This document shows, piece after piece, positions 54,938 to 56,182 of a stretch of DNA of 56,182 bases. The translations under genes and the position numbers were made by a program. The DNA comes from Armatimonadota bacterium (lineage in GTDB: Bacteria; Armatimonadota; UBA5829), in assembly GCA_023474015.1 (NCBI GenBank), contig JAMCYN010000007.1, positions 1-56,182 on the forward strand. Direction: 5' to 3'. Each line of letters begins with the position of its first letter. The first letter of the stretch is position 1. The notes below the pieces were generated by a model, which saw only the letters and a program-made list of their open reading frames with translations, was not told the origin of the DNA and did no database searches.

Positions 54938-55309
54938 TTACTTAGGCCGTTTTGTGCCGTACTTGCTTCGTCCCTGCTTGCGGTCGGAAGTTCCCGCCGC
55001 ATCGAGCGTGCCACGAACCACGTGGTAGCGAACGCCGGGCAAATCCTTGACTCTTCCGCCGCGGATCAGCACCACGGAGTGCTCCTGTAGATTGTGACCG
55101 ATGCCGGGAATGTAGGTAGTAACTTCCATCCCGTTGGTAAGCCTGACTCTCGCGACCTTTCTCAGGGCGGAATTCGGCTTCTTGGGAGTCTCGGTCCTCA
55201 CAATCAGGCAAACCCCGCGCTTCTGCGGGTTCCCCTTGAGAGCCGGAGCCTTAGTCTTCTTCTTAATTTGCGTTCGGCCTTTTCTAACAAGTTGGCTGAT
55301 AGTCGGCAA
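54938..55309 (-). CDS. rpsL: 30S ribosomal protein S12
   Basis: 123 aa: [20 protein letters not shown], the decoding-site loop [17 protein letters not shown] with the conserved Lys, and [16 protein letters not shown] chose the TTG at 55309, which has GGAGGA five bases before it and gives the family start PTI.QLVR; a GTG five codons earlier would place the ribosome site inside the gene. First gene of the superoperon, behind an attenuator-like leader. Confidence 0.96.
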   Translation of the reverse strand: MPTISQLVRKGRTQIKKKTKAPALKGNPQKRGVCLIVRTETPKKPNSALRKVARVRLTNGMEVTTYIPGIGHNLQEHSVVLIRGGRVKDLPGVRYHVVRGTLDAAGTSDRKQGRSKYGTKRPK

Positions 55310-55330
55310 GTGATTCCTCCACACGCAATT

Positions 55331-55372
55331 TCAGGGCACAAAAAAACCCTCCGCGACACACTCGAAGGGCAT
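55331..55372 (-). CDS. Possible leader peptide 2 spanning the rpsL attenuator
   Basis: MPFECVAEGFFVP, 13 codons. Its ATG overlaps the stop of the first leader frame (TAATG). The frame runs through the terminator stem and its U-run (TTT TTT) and ends 21 bases before the rpsL start. A ribosome here would keep the terminator from forming. Existence is inferred from sequence only. Confidence 0.35.
   Translation of the reverse strand: MPFECVAEGFFVP
55340..55369 (-). terminator. Intrinsic terminator in the rpsL leader (attenuator)
   Basis: On the minus strand CCCTTCG, 9-base loop, CGGAGGG (7 bp, one G-U), then seven T. It lies about 30 bases before the rpsL start codon and downstream of the operon promoter, so it should act as an attenuator, not an end-of-operon terminator. 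Confidence 0.7.
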
Positions 55373-55392
55373 TAGTCCACCTCAAGAACCAT
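55372..55392 (-). CDS. Possible leader peptide 1 of the str operon
   Basis: ATG GTT CTT GAG GTG GAC TAA (MVLEVD). GGGAG lies seven bases before the ATG (55400-55404), a good ribosome site. The stop overlaps the start of leader frame 2. Both frames lie in the transcribed leader. Confidence 0.35.
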   Translation of the reverse strand: MVLEVD

Positions 55393-55494
55393 TCAGTTGC
55401 TCCCGCACGATTGCTACGAGAAAAGGTGTTCTAATCGCCCCCTTACGTGTCGGCTGACTAGCTCGACCGAAGTCACCCCCAGCCGAACTCACTA

Positions 55495-55524
55495 ATTATA
55501 TCGAACTCACTCCGGCGTTGTCAA
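55495..55524 (-). promoter_or_regulatory. Main promoter of the ribosomal superoperon
   Basis: On the minus strand a perfect TTGACA (55519-55524), 18-base spacer and TATAAT (55495-55500). The expected start near 55488 gives a leader of about 180 bases before rpsL. Confidence 0.85.
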
Positions 55525-55742
55525 TAGTTTATGTAACACCGGCGCAACAATTTTTCCCACCGGCCCACAAACCACGATCTCTGCCGAAATGCGCACACTG
55601 CCTCGTAATATACCATGTTATTGCCCGCATATGCAATAGTTAGTGGCAATAAATTGTGCATCACTCGTTAATGAACCAGCCTGATGCCCTCCAGCTTCCC
55701 GGCTATCCGGCTGACTGCCGCCTCTTTGCGCGATCTACAGTT

Positions 55743-55768
55743 GTTTCGGGAAACCCCTTTCCCGAAAC
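55743..55768. repeat. Perfect hairpin GTTTCGGGAAA, copy 1
   Basis: 11-bp arms GTTTCGGGAAA and TTTCCCGAAAC around CCCC. A close relative is at 55918-55941. The DNA from 55540 to 56182 shows no gene I can support. Confidence 0.75.
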
Positions 55769-55917
55769 CGCCGGACCCACCGCGCCGTCGGCGAGACCGG
55801 GCAGGAAAAGGTAGTCACTCAAGCAGGGGCGCGTGGACGAAGAACGTAGTGCGGTAGGCCAGGTTCTTCCACTTCACCAGTCGTTTTCATTTCTCATAGG
55901 GTCAGTGCGCTGGGCCA

Positions 55918-55941
55918 TTTCGGGAAAAGGGTTTCCCGAAA
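55918..55941. repeat. Perfect hairpin TTTCGGGAAA, copy 2
   Basis: 10-bp arms TTTCGGGAAA and TTTCCCGAAA around AGGG, 150 bases after copy 1. Same arm sequence, different loop. Confidence 0.75.
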
Positions 55942-56061
55942 CAACGAAAAAGTACCTGTGTCAAGGATGAGATATTACATGGAAACTTCATGGAACAACT
56001 AGCCGCTGCCGATTAGCCCAACTACAAACGATGCTCCTGAGGTGCGTCCGAAAGTCTGTTA

Positions 56062-56106
56062 TTGCCGAGCGATTCTGTCCCCTCTATTGCTGAGCGAAAA
56101 TGTCCC
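56062..56106. repeat. Two imperfect 21-bp direct repeats, possible insertion-sequence end
   Basis: TTGCCGAGCGATTCTGTCCCC is followed after four bases by TTGCTGAGCGAAAATGTCCCC (17 of 21 identical). Tandem terminal repeats of this kind, with TGTCCCC, occur at ends of some insertion sequences. On the minus strand, short basic reading frames enter from the right edge (for example a piece ending MKAHQGDIFAQQ), but I cannot identify a transposase. Confidence 0.35.
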
Positions 56107-56182
56107 CTTGATGTGCTTTCATGCGATCTTTGTTGCTCCAATCACGCCTCCGGGTTTTGCCCTTCTGGATGATCCTTTGGCA

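Overview
The window is GC-rich bacterial chromosome. The right half (about 30.0-55.3 kb) is one minus-strand str-S10-spc-alpha ribosomal superoperon. Its order (secY-adk-map-infA-rpmJ-rpsM-rpsK-rpsD-rpoA-rplQ-truA-rplM-rpsI) and zinc-binding forms of S4, S14, L36, L24 and adenylate kinase suit a Terrabacteria-type lineage. A signal-peptide protein of beta-barrel type ending in Phe points to an outer membrane. A diderm such as Armatimonadota is my best guess; this is inference, as no 16S gene is present.

Layout. 0.1-0.7 kb: a small exported protein. 0.8-9.7 kb (minus): an HdrCBA-Flx operon, a soluble heterodisulfide-reductase-like complex joined to an NAD(P)H/flavin module (FlxA-D), expected to perform flavin-based electron bifurcation. 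It is interrupted by a four-helix-bundle gene in its own inverted-repeat cassette, a secreted protein gene and a frameshifted small CxxC gene. 9.8-15.8 kb (plus): a complete oligopeptide ABC importer, divergent from hdr, with consensus promoters facing away from each other. 16-24 kb: GH130 glycoside phosphorylase, a small zinc ribbon protein, a YihY/BrkB membrane protein, two exported proteins and an HD-GYP protein. 24.4-28.1 kb: HAD phosphatase-thiD and pyrG. 28.1-29.9 kb: a VapBC pair with a palindromic operator, and glycerate kinase. 30.0-55.3 kb: the superoperon, containing truA and, unusually, a second EF-G-like GTPase between rplE and rpsN. It starts at a consensus promoter (TTGACA-18-TATAAT) followed by a leader with a terminator and two tiny coupled reading frames. 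55.5-56.2 kb: no gene seen; two related hairpins and a possible insertion-sequence end.

The most striking feature is the intergenic DNA. More than twenty gaps hold imperfect hairpins whose arms are arrays of 7- or 8-base units. The unit differs from place to place, but the tip often carries the same TCCCTTC-type core. In one place the two arms flank a four-helix-bundle (23S rRNA intervening-sequence protein family) gene, so the hairpins may be non-autonomous relatives of a mobile cassette. Three copies of a roughly 150-185 bp MITE-like element and several families of short hairpins with matching arms add to this. I regard these repeats as the best candidate for an undescribed system in the window.
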